A stretch of DNA of 64,000 nucleotides from Anastatus disparis (Eukaryota > Arthropoda > Insecta > Hymenoptera > Eupelmidae): NCBI GenBank assembly GCA_017163975.1, contig JAFFSR010000301.1, positions 1,240,001 through 1,304,000 of the forward strand, written 5' to 3'. Shown here piece after piece: positions 1 to 8,613 of the stretch. The notes under the pieces are model-generated. The model worked only from the letters and a program-made list of their open reading frames with translations. It had not been told where the DNA came from and did no database searches. The position numbers were made by a program, and so were the translations under genes. Every line of letters begins with the position of its first letter. Within the stretch, counting starts at the first letter, position 1.

Positions 1-859
1 CAACTAGTTCATTGGGGTCATCCCAGTACACGTAGTTCATTTGTGTACCTTTACGAGCAATTTTGTAGCGTGGTAAGAGACCCCTTCCACTAAACGATTT
101 CCTCTTTCGAGCTGGAGATTTATCGAAAAATGGAGCAATATAATTTTTAAATTTGTTACTATTTAGTTTACGAAGTGATCCATCAGCTTGATAATTCTTT
201 CTATATGCATTCGTTATTTCAACAATTTTTCGATAATTTCTCAAATCATCTTCGGTAATAAGTTTTTCATCTGGCTGTTTTCGAAACAATAATTCTAGTA
301 AGCTTACAGTTTTTGGATATTGCGTGTCAAGTACGACCACATGGTCTTTCTCGAAATTTATTGGTGAATCACCAACCATCATCATATTACCCATTTTACG
401 AACTCCATAGATATTATTTAGATATGATTTTTGATTTTTTCGAAACATCCAAAGATATTTATTGGTAAGCGGATCCGTTTCGCTTCCATCATCGTTATCA
501 TCATCGTCGTCAGTTTCACTTTCTGCAGCTGTCTCGAAACTTGTTTCAGCTGTACGAATTGTATCGTCAACATTTTCATTTATAATTCGCCTATCATTGG
601 AAATGTATCCATTTTCAGGGGAGTGCTCATTTTCGGATAAATCATGCTCTGTTTTATCTTTCGATTCGAAATTTTTTTTATTTATTTCAGATATGTTTAC
701 AAGTTTTTCAAGTGGATCAACAACAGGTTTGAATGTTTCACTGAAAGCTTTTTCGAAATCGGCTTTACCCTGCTTCAATAGCTTATGTTTACGTTTGATT
801 GCCTCTCTAGATTTTACAATCTGATAGAGAATATTTTTTTCACGTTGAAAATTCGCCAT
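1..859 (-). CDS. Polinton coiled-coil/basic protein, C-terminus beyond window
   Basis: Open from an ATG at 859 to the window edge (about 286 codons), so only the N-terminal part is visible. It aligns along its length with the P2 protein at 36794-37789. Both start with a short M-x-x-F-x-x-E-K segment rich in K and E that is likely coiled coil. Both then have an acidic, Ser-rich variable middle (here a run of Asp around residues 145-152), then a conserved NNIYGVRK block, a PDE/PDD block and a basic tail with K-R-K clusters before a conserved YWDDPNELV motif at the edge. It lies immediately upstream of the ATPase, as in P2. Function unknown; a capsid-associated or DNA-binding role is only a guess. 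No stop is seen in this copy. Confidence 0.75.
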   Translation of the reverse strand, partial: MANFQREKNILYQIVKSREAIKRKHKLLKQGKADFEKAFSETFKPVVDPLEKLVNISEINKKNFESKDKTEHDLSENEHSPENGYISNDRRIINENVDDTIRTAETSFETAAESETDDDDDNDDGSETDPLTNKYLWMFRKNQKSYLNNIYGVRKMGNMMMVGDSPINFEKDHVVVLDTQYPKTVSLLELLFRKQPDEKLITEDDLRNYRKIVEITNAYRKNYQADGSLRKLNSNKFKNYIAPFFDKSPARKRKSFSGRGLLPRYKIARKGTQMNYVYWDDPNELV

Positions 860-901
860 GTTGACTGTTCAAAGTTCTACAGAATACTACTTGATCTGTA
901 C

Positions 902-1617
902 TCAACTTCCTATATTTATTAGAAAACAGTCAAAACCTCTTCGATAACGACCAGCATTTAGCTCACGTACTTTGTCAATTGTGAGAAATGCATATTTACA
1001 ATTCTCCCAGCACGACAAACACAAGTCCTTGAATTGTATATATGACATATCAGAATTCACGTGATCATTGTATATGTGCTTGAGATTCATATCATCTTGT
1101 CTAAATATTACCAGTAAATTTACATTGTCTCGAACTAAATGTTTAGGTACATGAGCATAAGACTGACAAAGATAGAAACAATCTACATTTTTATGTCTAC
1201 CCATGCAGAAAAATGCTCTTATATTGTCTTGCTTTTCACATCGTCAAACACCATTATGGAATTTGGAAGAACGTCTTGGGGGGCTACTACGGCTTCGTGC
1301 TCACTGAATGGAAAATATTGTATACCCTTTATCGGCTCTAGAAGTTCCTCGAGAAACTTGTACTTTAGCTGATAAAGCGATTTTGAATATACGTAGACGT
1401 TTTCAAATTTCAATCCATTTACGTGTGTTATAAGAGTAAGCAATGTATTAGTTTTACCACAGCCTGAGGGACCACAAAACACAGCTCGTATACTGTCGAG
1501 TAATAATTTTCCATGACGTTTCTGTGACGTTTGTTGCTGCGTAATAGTATCAAAATTCGACACTGGTAATTTGACACTTTGTGGCTGGAAATCCATGTTC
1601 ATTGTTTGCTTTTTCAC
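902..1617 (-). pseudogene. Packaging ATPase (FtsK/HerA-like), frameshifted
   Basis: Homologue of the intact ATPase at 36055-36750. The N-terminal segment (1617-1219) holds the Walker A motif GPSGCGKTN and a Walker B strand ending MVFDDV. Shortly after that Asp pair the frame shifts near 1215-1225, and the rest (902-1204) continues in another frame with the conserved GRHKNVDCFYLCQSYAHVPK block, which carries the sensor/arginine region. In Polintons and adintoviruses this A32-type P-loop ATPase is thought to pump DNA into the capsid. The small deletion at the junction makes the copy inactive as read. It is adjacent to and divergent from the minor capsid gene, so a shared promoter region probably lies at 1618-1700. 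Confidence 0.85.
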
Positions 1618-1700
1618 AACTGACTGATCGCAATACTATAAATAAATCATTTATATAGATGCGAGCTCAGTATTCAATCAACTATCAAAGTGTAAGGATC

Positions 1701-2485
1701 ATGATTGTGCACAAGCGAAAAAAAAGTGGGCGTGGTCTCGTAAACACTCTCATCAATAAGCTTCCATTTAAACTTCATTTACCAGGCTATCAATACTGCG
1801 GGCCTGGGACCAAATTAGAAAAACGTCTTGCTCGCGGTGATCCTGGAATCAATCCACTCGATGCAGCCTGCAAAGAGCACGATATCGCTTACTCACAGAA
1901 TCGTGAGAACATCGTGAGTTTGGGCTAAAGATTCAGGTATTGGTGAGAAGGCTGCTGCCTACGCTATTACAAACGCCATGAAAGTAAAATCAAAACTTGG
2001 AATGGGTCTGAAGAATGATAAGAAGAAGAAGAAAAAGAAAAAGCCAACTATGGCTATATCGAGGGTGGTTAAAGCTGCATCTAAGTCTTTAATACCGAAT
2101 ACCGATGCTCGTAAAGTCATTCGTACAGCTTTAAAGGGTGCTCGTATAGCCATTAAAAAAGCTGGTGGTAAAAAGAATATTCGAATTCCACGCGTTCTAC
2201 CAGTACCATCGAAAGTCGGTGGATTTTTGCCATTTTTAATACCACTCTTTGCTGGTTTGAGTGCTACGGGCGCATTAGCAGGTGGCGCTGCTGGTATAGC
2301 AAAAGCTGTGAACGATTGCTAGCGCCGCGAAACGACAACTTGAAGAAAGTCAACGTCATAACAAAACAATGGAGGCTATTGCTCTTGGTAAAGGTCTTTA
2401 TTTGAAACCACACAAAAAAGGTTATGGTATTCATTTGAAGCCCTACAAAGGGGGACGTATAAATAAAAAAAAAGCTTCAATGTAA
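1701..2485 (+). pseudogene. Minor capsid protein with phospholipase A2-like domain, broken
   Basis: The N-terminal 70 residues contain the parvovirus-VP1-type PLA2 signature: YCGPG (calcium loop) followed by the DAACKEHDIAY active-site helix with its His-Asp pair. After about residue 73 the frame is lost: a deletion compared with P2 removes a helical segment and the ORF stops at 1928. Coding resumes in a second frame from about 1930 to 2322, with a Lys-rich stretch and a glycine/alanine hydrophobic segment (FLPFLIPLFAGLSATGALAG). It shifts again near 2315 for the Lys-rich tail. The P2 homologue at 35146-35955 is uninterrupted. In related viruses such a PLA2 domain is thought to help the particle cross membranes. 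Confident as a family call; clearly a pseudogene here. Confidence 0.85.
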
Positions 2486-2844
2486 AACTTCCTAAAAGGG
2501 CTCTAACTGATGTTGATTTAATGAAATACGCTAGAATCTTGAAAATTCCATATTTCCGTGGAGTTTTCATGCGAAACGCACTGCCAACTGGTGGACCACA
2601 TTATCAAGAATCGGCAATAATCAATCTGGATGATGAGAGCGGACCAGGCGCACATTGGGTAGCTTACCGCAAACGTGGCAACGATGTCGTGTATTTTGAT
2701 AGCTTTGGGGACTTACAACCACCCTCAGATCTTATGAAATACCTCAAAGTTAAGAATATTAAGTATAATCATGAGAGATATCAAAATTATGATACTTACG
2801 AATGTGGACATCTATGTTTAAAATTTCTAAGTAGAATCTTATAA
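2485..2844 (+). CDS. Adenain-like cysteine protease
   Basis: Maturation protease of the adenovirus/Polinton type. Visible catalytic elements in order: His in GAHWVAYRK, acidic residue in YFDSFGDL, Gln in YQNYD and nucleophile Cys in ECGHLCLKF, the same arrangement as adenain. About 118 residues, short like its P2 homologue at 34808-35164. The frame is open from about 2482 but the first ATG is at 2521. Upstream of it, a stretch resembling the P2 sequence (LPKRALTD against LPNRALTD) is conserved without an ATG, directly after the A-rich end of the minor capsid gene. Expression may therefore depend on frameshifting from that gene, or the protein may start at 2521. No internal stop is present. 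Confidence 0.85.
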   Translation, partial: KLPKRALTDVDLMKYARILKIPYFRGVFMRNALPTGGPHYQESAIINLDDESGPGAHWVAYRKRGNDVVYFDSFGDLQPPSDLMKYLKVKNIKYNHERYQNYDTYECGHLCLKFLSRIL

Positions 2845-2889
2845 ATGAGTGTACATTGGTGAATCAATGTCAGTAGCGTTCGAGCAGTC

Positions 2890-3579
2890 ATGGAAGATTC
2901 ATTGACTCTGAGTTTATCGGGAAAGTCATCGATACTGGAAGCTTAGTATTTTCCACCAATTGAACTTTCACAGAGTAAAAATTACGTTCTTGGATTGGTG
3001 GAGTTGTTAACTTTCAACTCAATACCCAACATTGATTCAGGAAACAACAAGTTTTATGTCGGTAAGGAAGTAACCGCTTTACCGACTGGTAGTTACGAAA
3101 TTGAAGATATCGAGAGTTATTTGCAAGAAATTCTTCAACCAAAAGGTATTAATATCAGTCTCAAACCAAATAATAGTACTCTTCGTAGTAGAATAAAGTG
3201 TAGTCACACGATTGATTTTCAACCACAAGACTCTATCGGCAGACTGTTGGGTTTCACTCAGCGCATTCTAGCTGCAAACGTAGTTCACCATTCTGATTTA
3301 CCTGTAGCCATTCTAAAGGTGAACGCTTTACGCATTGAATGTAATATTACTGCCGGCGCATATATAAACGAGCATAAAGTACACACTATACACGAATTTT
3401 TCCCAGCTGTACCTCCAGGCTATAAAATCATTGAAGTACCATCGCAAGTCATTTATCTTCCAATCAGCAACAATCGTATTGATCATATACAGCTACGTAT
3501 CGTAGATCAAGACGGAGATTTGGTTAATTTTCGCGGTGAAATTATAACGATCAGACTACACATTAAACCCGCATCATAA
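2890..3579 (+). pseudogene. Penton-like minor capsid protein with one nonsense codon
   Basis: Homologue of the intact protein at 34073-34762. It starts with MEDSLTLSLSGKSS at 2890 and is open except for a TAG at 2944-2946, where P2 has a Gln codon. The frame then runs to 3579. Conserved blocks include FNSIPN, LPTGSYEIED, DSIGRLLGFTQR, GAYINEHKVHTIHEFFP and the C-terminal VDQDGDLVNFRGE. The family is the single-jelly-roll penton/vertex protein of Polintons and adintoviruses; the fold assignment comes from family knowledge and is not visible in the sequence. It lies between the protease and a small basic gene, the same neighbourhood as in P2. Confidence 0.8.
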
Positions 3580-3581
3580 AC

Positions 3582-3740
3582 ATGGGTATCGTATATAATA
3601 CAAAAGTTGGTCGAGTTTATATAAACAGTACACCATGTCAGCGAGTAGTCAGTCGTCATCGAGTTCTCAAAGCACTAACACGTCAAAACATCCAGTTTCT
3701 CAAAAGTCTTGGTCTAAGAGTCATTCCTGGAAAAAAGTAA
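3582..3740 (+). CDS. Small basic virion-module protein (52 aa), conserved in both Polintons
   Basis: ATG at 3582, two bases after the penton stop, and TAA at 3738-3740. It begins MGIVYN and ends with a block related to LTRQNIQFLKSLGLRVIPGKK. The counterpart at 33927-34073 in P2 has the same MGIVYN start, the same position between penton and major capsid genes, and a matching IQFLKS-GL-V-GK end. The predicted protein is strongly basic. By position, size and charge it could be a core or DNA-condensing peptide like adenovirus mu/X, but that is inference. Conservation of start, end and location in two diverged elements argues that it is real. Confidence 0.7.
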   Translation: MGIVYNTKVGRVYINSTPCQRVVSRHRVLKALTRQNIQFLKSLGLRVIPGKK

Positions 3741-3770
3741 TTTGCGCATTCTTTTGCTGTATTAAAAAAA

Positions 3771-5003
3771 ATGGCGGAAATACTAAAGATACAATCACTT
3801 GTTACTTTCGATGAGTCTGTGATATATTACGAGATTCATGCTCATCAACCGTATACTCCATCAGCGTATAACAATAGCGATGAGATTCGCATATCAATAC
3901 AACATCAAGATCTCAGTCTTCTACCATCTCGCAGCTCCTTACACGTTTGTGGAAGACTGTGTAAAACTAACAATGCTGTTGTCACGAACACAAAATTAGT
4001 GAATAACGCCATCTGTCATCTCTTTGAAGAGATTCGATATGAAATAAATGCAATTGAAATTGATCGATGTAAGAATGTGGGTTTGACGAGTATTATGAAA
4101 GGTCTGGTGTCATTCAATCCTAGTCAGAGCCATCTTTTGGAGAATGCTGGTTGGCTTGATATCGAAGAGAATTAACAGCTTACAGATGCTGAGGGATACT
4201 TTGATGTATCAATACCTCTGAGTATGATTTTAGGCTTTACTGAAGGCTATCGAAAAATTGTAGTGAATACTAAACATGAACTCATTCTCACTAGATCGAG
4301 GAACGATGTCAATTCCGTTATACAAACATTGCCAACTGGTCAACTAAATTTCGAGAATTTCAAGATTGACTTGATTAAAATAGAGTGGCTGATGCCTTAT
4401 GTAATTGTATCGGACAAGTTTAAGATACAGTTACTCAAGTATTTGGAGAAAGATAAACCTATTGCTATGAGTTTTCGCTCATGGGAGCTATATGAATATC
4501 CACTGCTCCCAAGCACTACAAAGCACGTTTGGTCTGTAAAAACATCGAATCAGCTGGAAAAGCCACGTTTCGTCATTATAGGTTTTCAGACCAATCGTAA
4601 AGAACAGAGAAGTGCCAATGCAAGTCCTTTTGATCATTGCAATATAAGCAACGTCAAACTCTTTCTCAACTCTCAGTATTATCCTTATGGAAATTTAAAT
4701 CTTGATTTTGCTCGTAATCAATACGCTCTACTGTATGATATGTATATGAATTTCCAAAGTGTATACTACAATAAGGAAGCAGAACCCTTGCTCAAAAAGA
4801 ATGAATTCTTAACTCACGCTTCTCTCATCGTCATAGATTGCTCCAAACAGAATGAGTCATTGAAGCCGGCTCCAGTGGACGTGCGTCTTGAATTTGAGGT
4901 TAAACAAGACTTTCCAGCTAGAACTTCAGCCTACTGTTTGATTTTACACGATCGTATTGTTGAATATAATCCCATAAGTGGGGATGTTAAAAAACTTATC
5001 TAG
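3771..5003 (+). pseudogene. Major capsid protein (double jelly-roll type) with one nonsense codon
   Basis: Aligns end to end with the 413-residue P2 protein at 32655-33896. Reading starts at ATG 3771 (MAEILKIQ) and is open except for a TAA at 4173-4175, in the same frame as the rest (4176-5003). Conserved blocks include YEIHAHQPYTPSAYNNSDEI, FEEIRYEINAIEID, KIEWLMPYVI, MSFRSWELYEYPLLP, FDHCNISNVKLFLNSQYYPY and the C-terminal ILHDRIVEYNPISGDV. The family is the capsid protein of Polinton/adintovirus-like elements. The stop splits the product at roughly one third. The coding sequence is otherwise well preserved, so inactivation may be fairly recent. Confidence 0.85.
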
Positions 5004-5058
5004 AGGTGGGGGGATCAGTATAAATTAAGAGGTGAAGCTGCAGCAGTAGTCAGTCACA

Positions 5059-5550
5059 ATGCAGTACGTGTTGGATGTACAAGGCTTTAAGCAGCCTGTC
5101 GACGATTTTGTTGTGAAAGAATTGGCAATAATTCCACTCCGCGAAAATTCTAAAACATTGATATTTATGTCTAAACCACCACAACCTTGGTGTAGACTTT
5201 CTGCTAAATATAAATCTACGAACTTGTGGTTGGAGCGAAATTACCACGGATTGTCTTGGAGTTCAGGTGAATTGCCATACGAAGAACTCGAGAATGTTCT
5301 ACGAGAAATATTGAGTGATGCGCAAATTGTATACGTCAAGGGTAGTGAGAAAAAACAGTGGCTCGAACAGTTTGGCTTTCACGTATGTGACCTCGAAACT
5401 CTTGGTTTTCCATCATTACAAAAACTAAAATATAATATATTGGAAAAGTTATGTCCATATCATAAGTTTTCCTTCAAAGTACACTGTGCTCATCGTAACG
5501 TGCTTCTGTTAAAGAAATACTTTCTCGATAATACACCGTCGCTTGAGTGA
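5059..5550 (+). CDS. Nuclease-fold-like Polinton protein (DEDD-like family, P1 copy)
   Basis: 163 residues from ATG 5059. Related to two P2 proteins (32142-32615 and the spliced gene at 44588-45440). Shared features in order: an N-terminal DVQGF/DIQGF strand followed by a KELAI strand, a KPP-x-PW-x-L segment, YHGLSWSSGELPYEEL, IVYVKG-x-EKKQWLE, and a C-terminal cluster with CPYH and CAHRN followed by K-x-x-F. The first strand pair and the late H-x-x-N-V motif resemble DEDDh exonuclease motifs (D-x-E, then a second acidic strand, then H), but the second acidic residue is replaced by Gln. That resemblance is my inference. Last large gene before the P1 terminus; intact. Confidence 0.7.
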   Translation: MQYVLDVQGFKQPVDDFVVKELAIIPLRENSKTLIFMSKPPQPWCRLSAKYKSTNLWLERNYHGLSWSSGELPYEELENVLREILSDAQIVYVKGSEKKQWLEQFGFHVCDLETLGFPSLQKLKYNILEKLCPYHKFSFKVHCAHRNVLLLKKYFLDNTPSLE

Positions 5551-5571
5551 TCACTCAGAATATTCTTTCAA

Positions 5572-5796
5572 ATGGAGCATCTGTCATTCATGAGCCCTGC
5601 TGACATAGCTTACCTACCCAAATCTTTTCTCACGACTTTTGGAGCAAAAAGTATTGAACAGGCCTGGGATAAAATTCCTGAACAGTTGAAACGTGATCCT
5701 GAAATTCAGGCTTGTTTGCGTTGTCGTGAACACACAGAGGAGGGCTCATTTCCACCTCTGAAAAGAGATTGTATAAAGTGTGTTAAGAATACTTAA
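5572..5796 (+). CDS. Small CxxC-CxxC protein at P1 end
   Basis: 74 residues starting MEHLSFMSPADIAYLPKSF at 5572, 21 bases after the previous stop. It has a helical N-terminal half and two pairs of cysteines, CLRC and CIKC, about 22 residues apart near the C-terminus. This spacing would suit a small zinc ribbon. It has no counterpart at the corresponding end of P2, where the coding sequence ends at 32142 next to the terminal repeat. I do not recognise the family with certainty. Tight packing between two genes on the same strand supports it as a real gene. Confidence 0.6.
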   Translation: MEHLSFMSPADIAYLPKSFLTTFGAKSIEQAWDKIPEQLKRDPEIQACLRCREHTEEGSFPPLKRDCIKCVKNT

Positions 5797-5802
5797 AAAA
5801 AA

Positions 5803-5991
5803 ATGAAAAAAGTACATTTCAAGGAACAGCCTGAAATACACGTAATGTACGTGTGGAGGTACGCGAGTCAGGCGGCTCGCCACGGAGAATGGGAACAAAT
5901 TGCACGTGATCACGAGCGTTTCAAGATGCATATAGAACGAATGAGAAATATTATTGAACTTGTACTCAAAAAAAATATGCTGATTATTTAA
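5803..5991 (+). CDS. Small hypothetical protein (62 aa) at P1 end
   Basis: ATG at 5803, seven bases after the previous stop. Basic and helical, with a charged central segment (ARHGEWEQIARDHERFK) and a hydrophobic C-terminus. A separate A-rich run follows it. Not recognised. It is the last ORF before the terminal palindrome and has no counterpart in P2. It is short, so chance occurrence cannot be excluded. Confidence 0.45.
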   Translation: MKKVHFKEQPEIHVMYVWRYASQAARHGEWEQIARDHERFKMHIERMRNIIELVLKKNMLII

Positions 5992-6008
5992 AAAAAAATA
6001 AATGAAAA

Positions 6009-6397
6009 TTAAGAAGGGGCCGAACTATCTGTCTTTGTCTAATAGCGTTTTTCATCATTTATGTAAACACTATCCGGTATAACAAGAAAAAAATAGCAGC
6101 CCCCGCTAGATATTAATATAATAAGTAAATTTTGTAATAACAACCAAATTTTTTCACTGCGTAGTTTTTGAATAATTAGAGACCTACCAAAAAAAGATAG
6201 GTTATATTCTAGATTGCTAGTAGGTCTCTAATTAGTCAAAAACTATGCGGTAAAAAATTTGGTTGTTATTACAAAATTTACTAATTATACTAATATCTAG
6301 CGGGGGCTGCTATTTTTTTCTTGTTATACCGGATAGTGTTTACATAAATGATGAAAAACGCTATTAGACAAAGACAGATAGTTCGGCCCCTTCTTAA
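6009..6397. repeat. 389-bp palindrome at the presumed P1 terminus
   Basis: The left arm starts TTAAGAAGGGGCCGAACTAT and the right arm ends with its reverse complement. Arms of about 190 bp match closely and meet around 6200, with a short central palindrome carrying AGAGACCTAC/GTAGGTCTCT. The outer bases read AG...CT, as do the ends of P2. It could be the P1 terminal repeat in fold-back form or an unrelated foldback MITE inserted at a TTAA or TA site. Confidence 0.8.
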
Positions 6398-6973
6398 TAT
6401 TTAATTATGTGTGTTTTTATTTCTCAATCCTCATCCCATTTAAATAATAAGATAAAAATATATAGATATACATATATATTAATTTTTAATAATATTTAAA
6501 GTCTTTGAAATGATTTCCAAGAATTGTAAATTTATTCTAGAAAGATCTATTGCAGTATATTAGCTTAAATTATTTTGCATTGATAAATAAAACTTCTATA
6601 AAGTTCTTTTATGATAAAGAAATTGCGCAGTTATTTATCAATTGTTTACACCAATCACCGGATGTTATTGTTTACTTTTCAAATGAAAAAAAGGTTTCAC
6701 TGCGCAATATTTCTTAGGATTACATCATAAAATGAAATTTTTAGAATTTTCTATACGTTTGTAAACATGCTAGCTTGCTATAAAGACGGTAAAGAGCATG
6801 TTCTAGATCAGTTTACTGGAAGCAGCACTTAGAGAAACATCTCTAATTCTATGATATTAAATAAATAAAAAATTATTAAAAAATACAGCACTAAGGTACA
6901 AATTGAGAATTTCTTATTTGTTTTGTATTAAAAAAAATATATATATATATATATATTTATTATCATATTCCAG
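6398..6973. repeat. AT-rich spacer with dispersed repeat and small hairpin
   Basis: The segment from about 6514 to 6680 matches sequence around 17160-17290 and 16980-17110 (blocks such as AAGAATTGTAAATTTATTC and AAATTGCGCAGTTATT). Between about 6605 and 6740 two oppositely oriented copies of a TTTTATGAT...TGCGCAG block form a small imperfect hairpin, probably a decayed MITE. An AT run lies at 6930-6955. No coding sequence seen. Confidence 0.6.
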
Positions 6974-7414
6974 ATGGATCTTGAAAAATTAAATAAAATT
7001 TCGCTAAATAAATTCCTACCAACAAAAAAAATAATTGATATAGAGGATAATACCATATATCTGATAACCCGACTAAAAAAGGTTAACACAAGATACGGTG
7101 AAAAAATTATTGTTGTTTTAGAAGACGATTTTCAAATTTGTATACCCAATCGGGTATCAAAAACTTTAATTGAAAATGAAGATTTTTTAAACGATGTTAT
7201 GGATAAAGTGAATAAACGAAAATTATTGTTATTAATCAAAAATCAAAATATTGAATTCGTTAAATTAAATTTAAAAGTAAATGTAATTATAATGCTAATT
7301 CGAAATTTAAGTATTAAAGATGGATCATGTAATGAAACACGATTAAAAATAATTAAATTATTTAAATATAATATAGAAGCTGAAATGATTTTAAACAAAG
7401 ACAAACATTTATAA
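6974..7414 (+). CDS. Orphan homologue of the Polinton small protein encoded beside polymerase
   Basis: 146 residues from ATG 6974. The first 100 residues match the P2 protein at 39409-39708: MDLEKLNK at the start, FLPTKKIIDIE, YLITRLKKVNTRYGEKI and ENEDFLNDV. A tail of about 45 extra residues has no counterpart there. The motif T-R-[YF]-G-x-K-[IV]-V after two beta-like stretches could fit an OB-fold nucleic-acid-binding protein, but this is inference. The gene lies outside P1 as delimited here and no other Polinton gene is near it, so it may be a stranded piece of a third element. It is uninterrupted and AT-rich. A gypsy-like LTR follows it at once. Confidence 0.6.
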   Translation: MDLEKLNKISLNKFLPTKKIIDIEDNTIYLITRLKKVNTRYGEKIIVVLEDDFQICIPNRVSKTLIENEDFLNDVMDKVNKRKLLLLIKNQNIEFVKLNLKVNVIIMLIRNLSIKDGSCNETRLKIIKLFKYNIEAEMILNKDKHL

Positions 7415-7437
7415 CACATTTATACTTATATTCATCT

Positions 7438-7805
7438 TGCACATTTCACTCAAGGGTGATTGAACTCTGTACGCATCATATGTCAAGTCTTCTACCTTGA
7501 GACTGCGATAGCAAACAATAACGTTATACATTCGCGAGAATGCAACACACAAGAATGCGACGCACAAGAGGCGATCGAACTTTAAACTGCATCACATGCA
7601 AAATTCAATCAATCTTTTCCTCGAAATTATAAAAGTATCAAAAATATCATACATACGAAAGAATGCAACTGTCTTTTATCCATAGTATAAAAACCCAAGA
7701 GTCTTTAGCTCGTAAGCTTAATTTCATACTTACCGTCTAAGGCTACGCTTCGCCTAATATTATTGTACTAAAGGTTAAGAAGGAGAAATAAAGATATGTT
7801 CAATT

Positions 7806-7863
<58 letters not shown>

Positions 7864-8036
7864 ATAGATATTCTTTTATTCTTGGATACCTATCCTAAAA
7901 AACCAACGTCTTAAATTACAAAAATAAGTTATAATAATAATTAAAAATTTATAAAAATTAATTAATCAAGTTTATTAAATAAAGTTTGATAAATTAAACT
8001 TTACAAATTAATAAATACAGTTCTAACGGTTAACAT
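7438..8036 (+). repeat. Putative 5' LTR of the gypsy-like element
   Basis: Contains a TATA-like GTATAAAAAC at about 7686, an AATAAA at about 7787 and a long AT microsatellite (about 7808-7856). It ends ...TTAACA just before the primer-binding-site region. The left boundary is approximate because no second LTR survives for comparison. Confidence 0.5.
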
Positions 8037-8040
8037 AAAT

Positions 8041-8058
8041 TGGTGGCAGCGTAAGAGG
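8041..8058 (+). other. Primer-binding-site-like sequence
   Basis: TGGTGGCAGCGTAAGAGG lies directly after the putative LTR end, in the usual position and with the usual TGG start of a tRNA primer binding site. The tRNA was not assigned. Confidence 0.55.
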
Positions 8059-8613
8059 ATAGTGAAGCCAAGTGAAAAAAGTGATTAAATGAAACTCCGA
8101 TTTCTTAAAATATTTTCTCTCAGGAGAAAACGGAGGAGTTTAAAAATTAAAAGAAGCCAAGTGATAAAAGACAATTAAACAAAACTCCGATATCTCAGGA
8201 TATCTTCTCTCAGGAGGAAACAGAGAGTTTTAAAAATGAAGAAAACTTATCTTTAATCTAGTGACAATAGCCCACACTCTCATGAGTTAACTACCAGTAG
8301 TTGAATGGTACATCAAGCTACGCCTGTATCCCCAGGGATAAAGAGAGGATCATCCCTACAATAAAAGAGGACTTCTGCACCGCCAGCGGTTAAAGAGACG
8401 CAGCCGACCAGATCTTCAAAAACATCATCTTTTAAAAACCTTCAAGTAAGTCGTACAATAATTTTAAGCACACAGCGGGACAAGCCAAAAAATAAACGCG
8501 TGTCTAACTTTCTGTAACATTAATTTTATTAATAAGTTATTTATAAGACATACAACGTCTCAAGCCGGAGCACACACGCTTGAGAGGTTGACACATAGGA
8601 ACATCACCCGCGT

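Larger units (their letters stand above)
1..6396. mobile_element. Polinton/Maverick-like (adintovirus-like) element P1, left-truncated by window
   Basis: Nine genes or gene remnants occur in the same relative order as in the complete element at 31962-49424, but in mirror orientation: coiled-coil protein and ATPase on the minus strand, then minor capsid, protease, penton-like, small basic protein, major capsid and nuclease-fold-like protein on the plus strand. Integrase and polymerase would lie left of base 1. Proteins are clearly related to those of P2 but diverged, so this is a separate lineage and not a recent duplicate. Several genes carry stops or frameshifts. The right boundary is inferred to lie at the palindrome ending about 6396, and no target duplication could be checked. 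Confidence 0.85.

Noticed and set aside
462..824. Plus-strand ORF, Ser-rich
   Set aside because: Shadow of the minus-strand Polinton coiled-coil gene (859-1).
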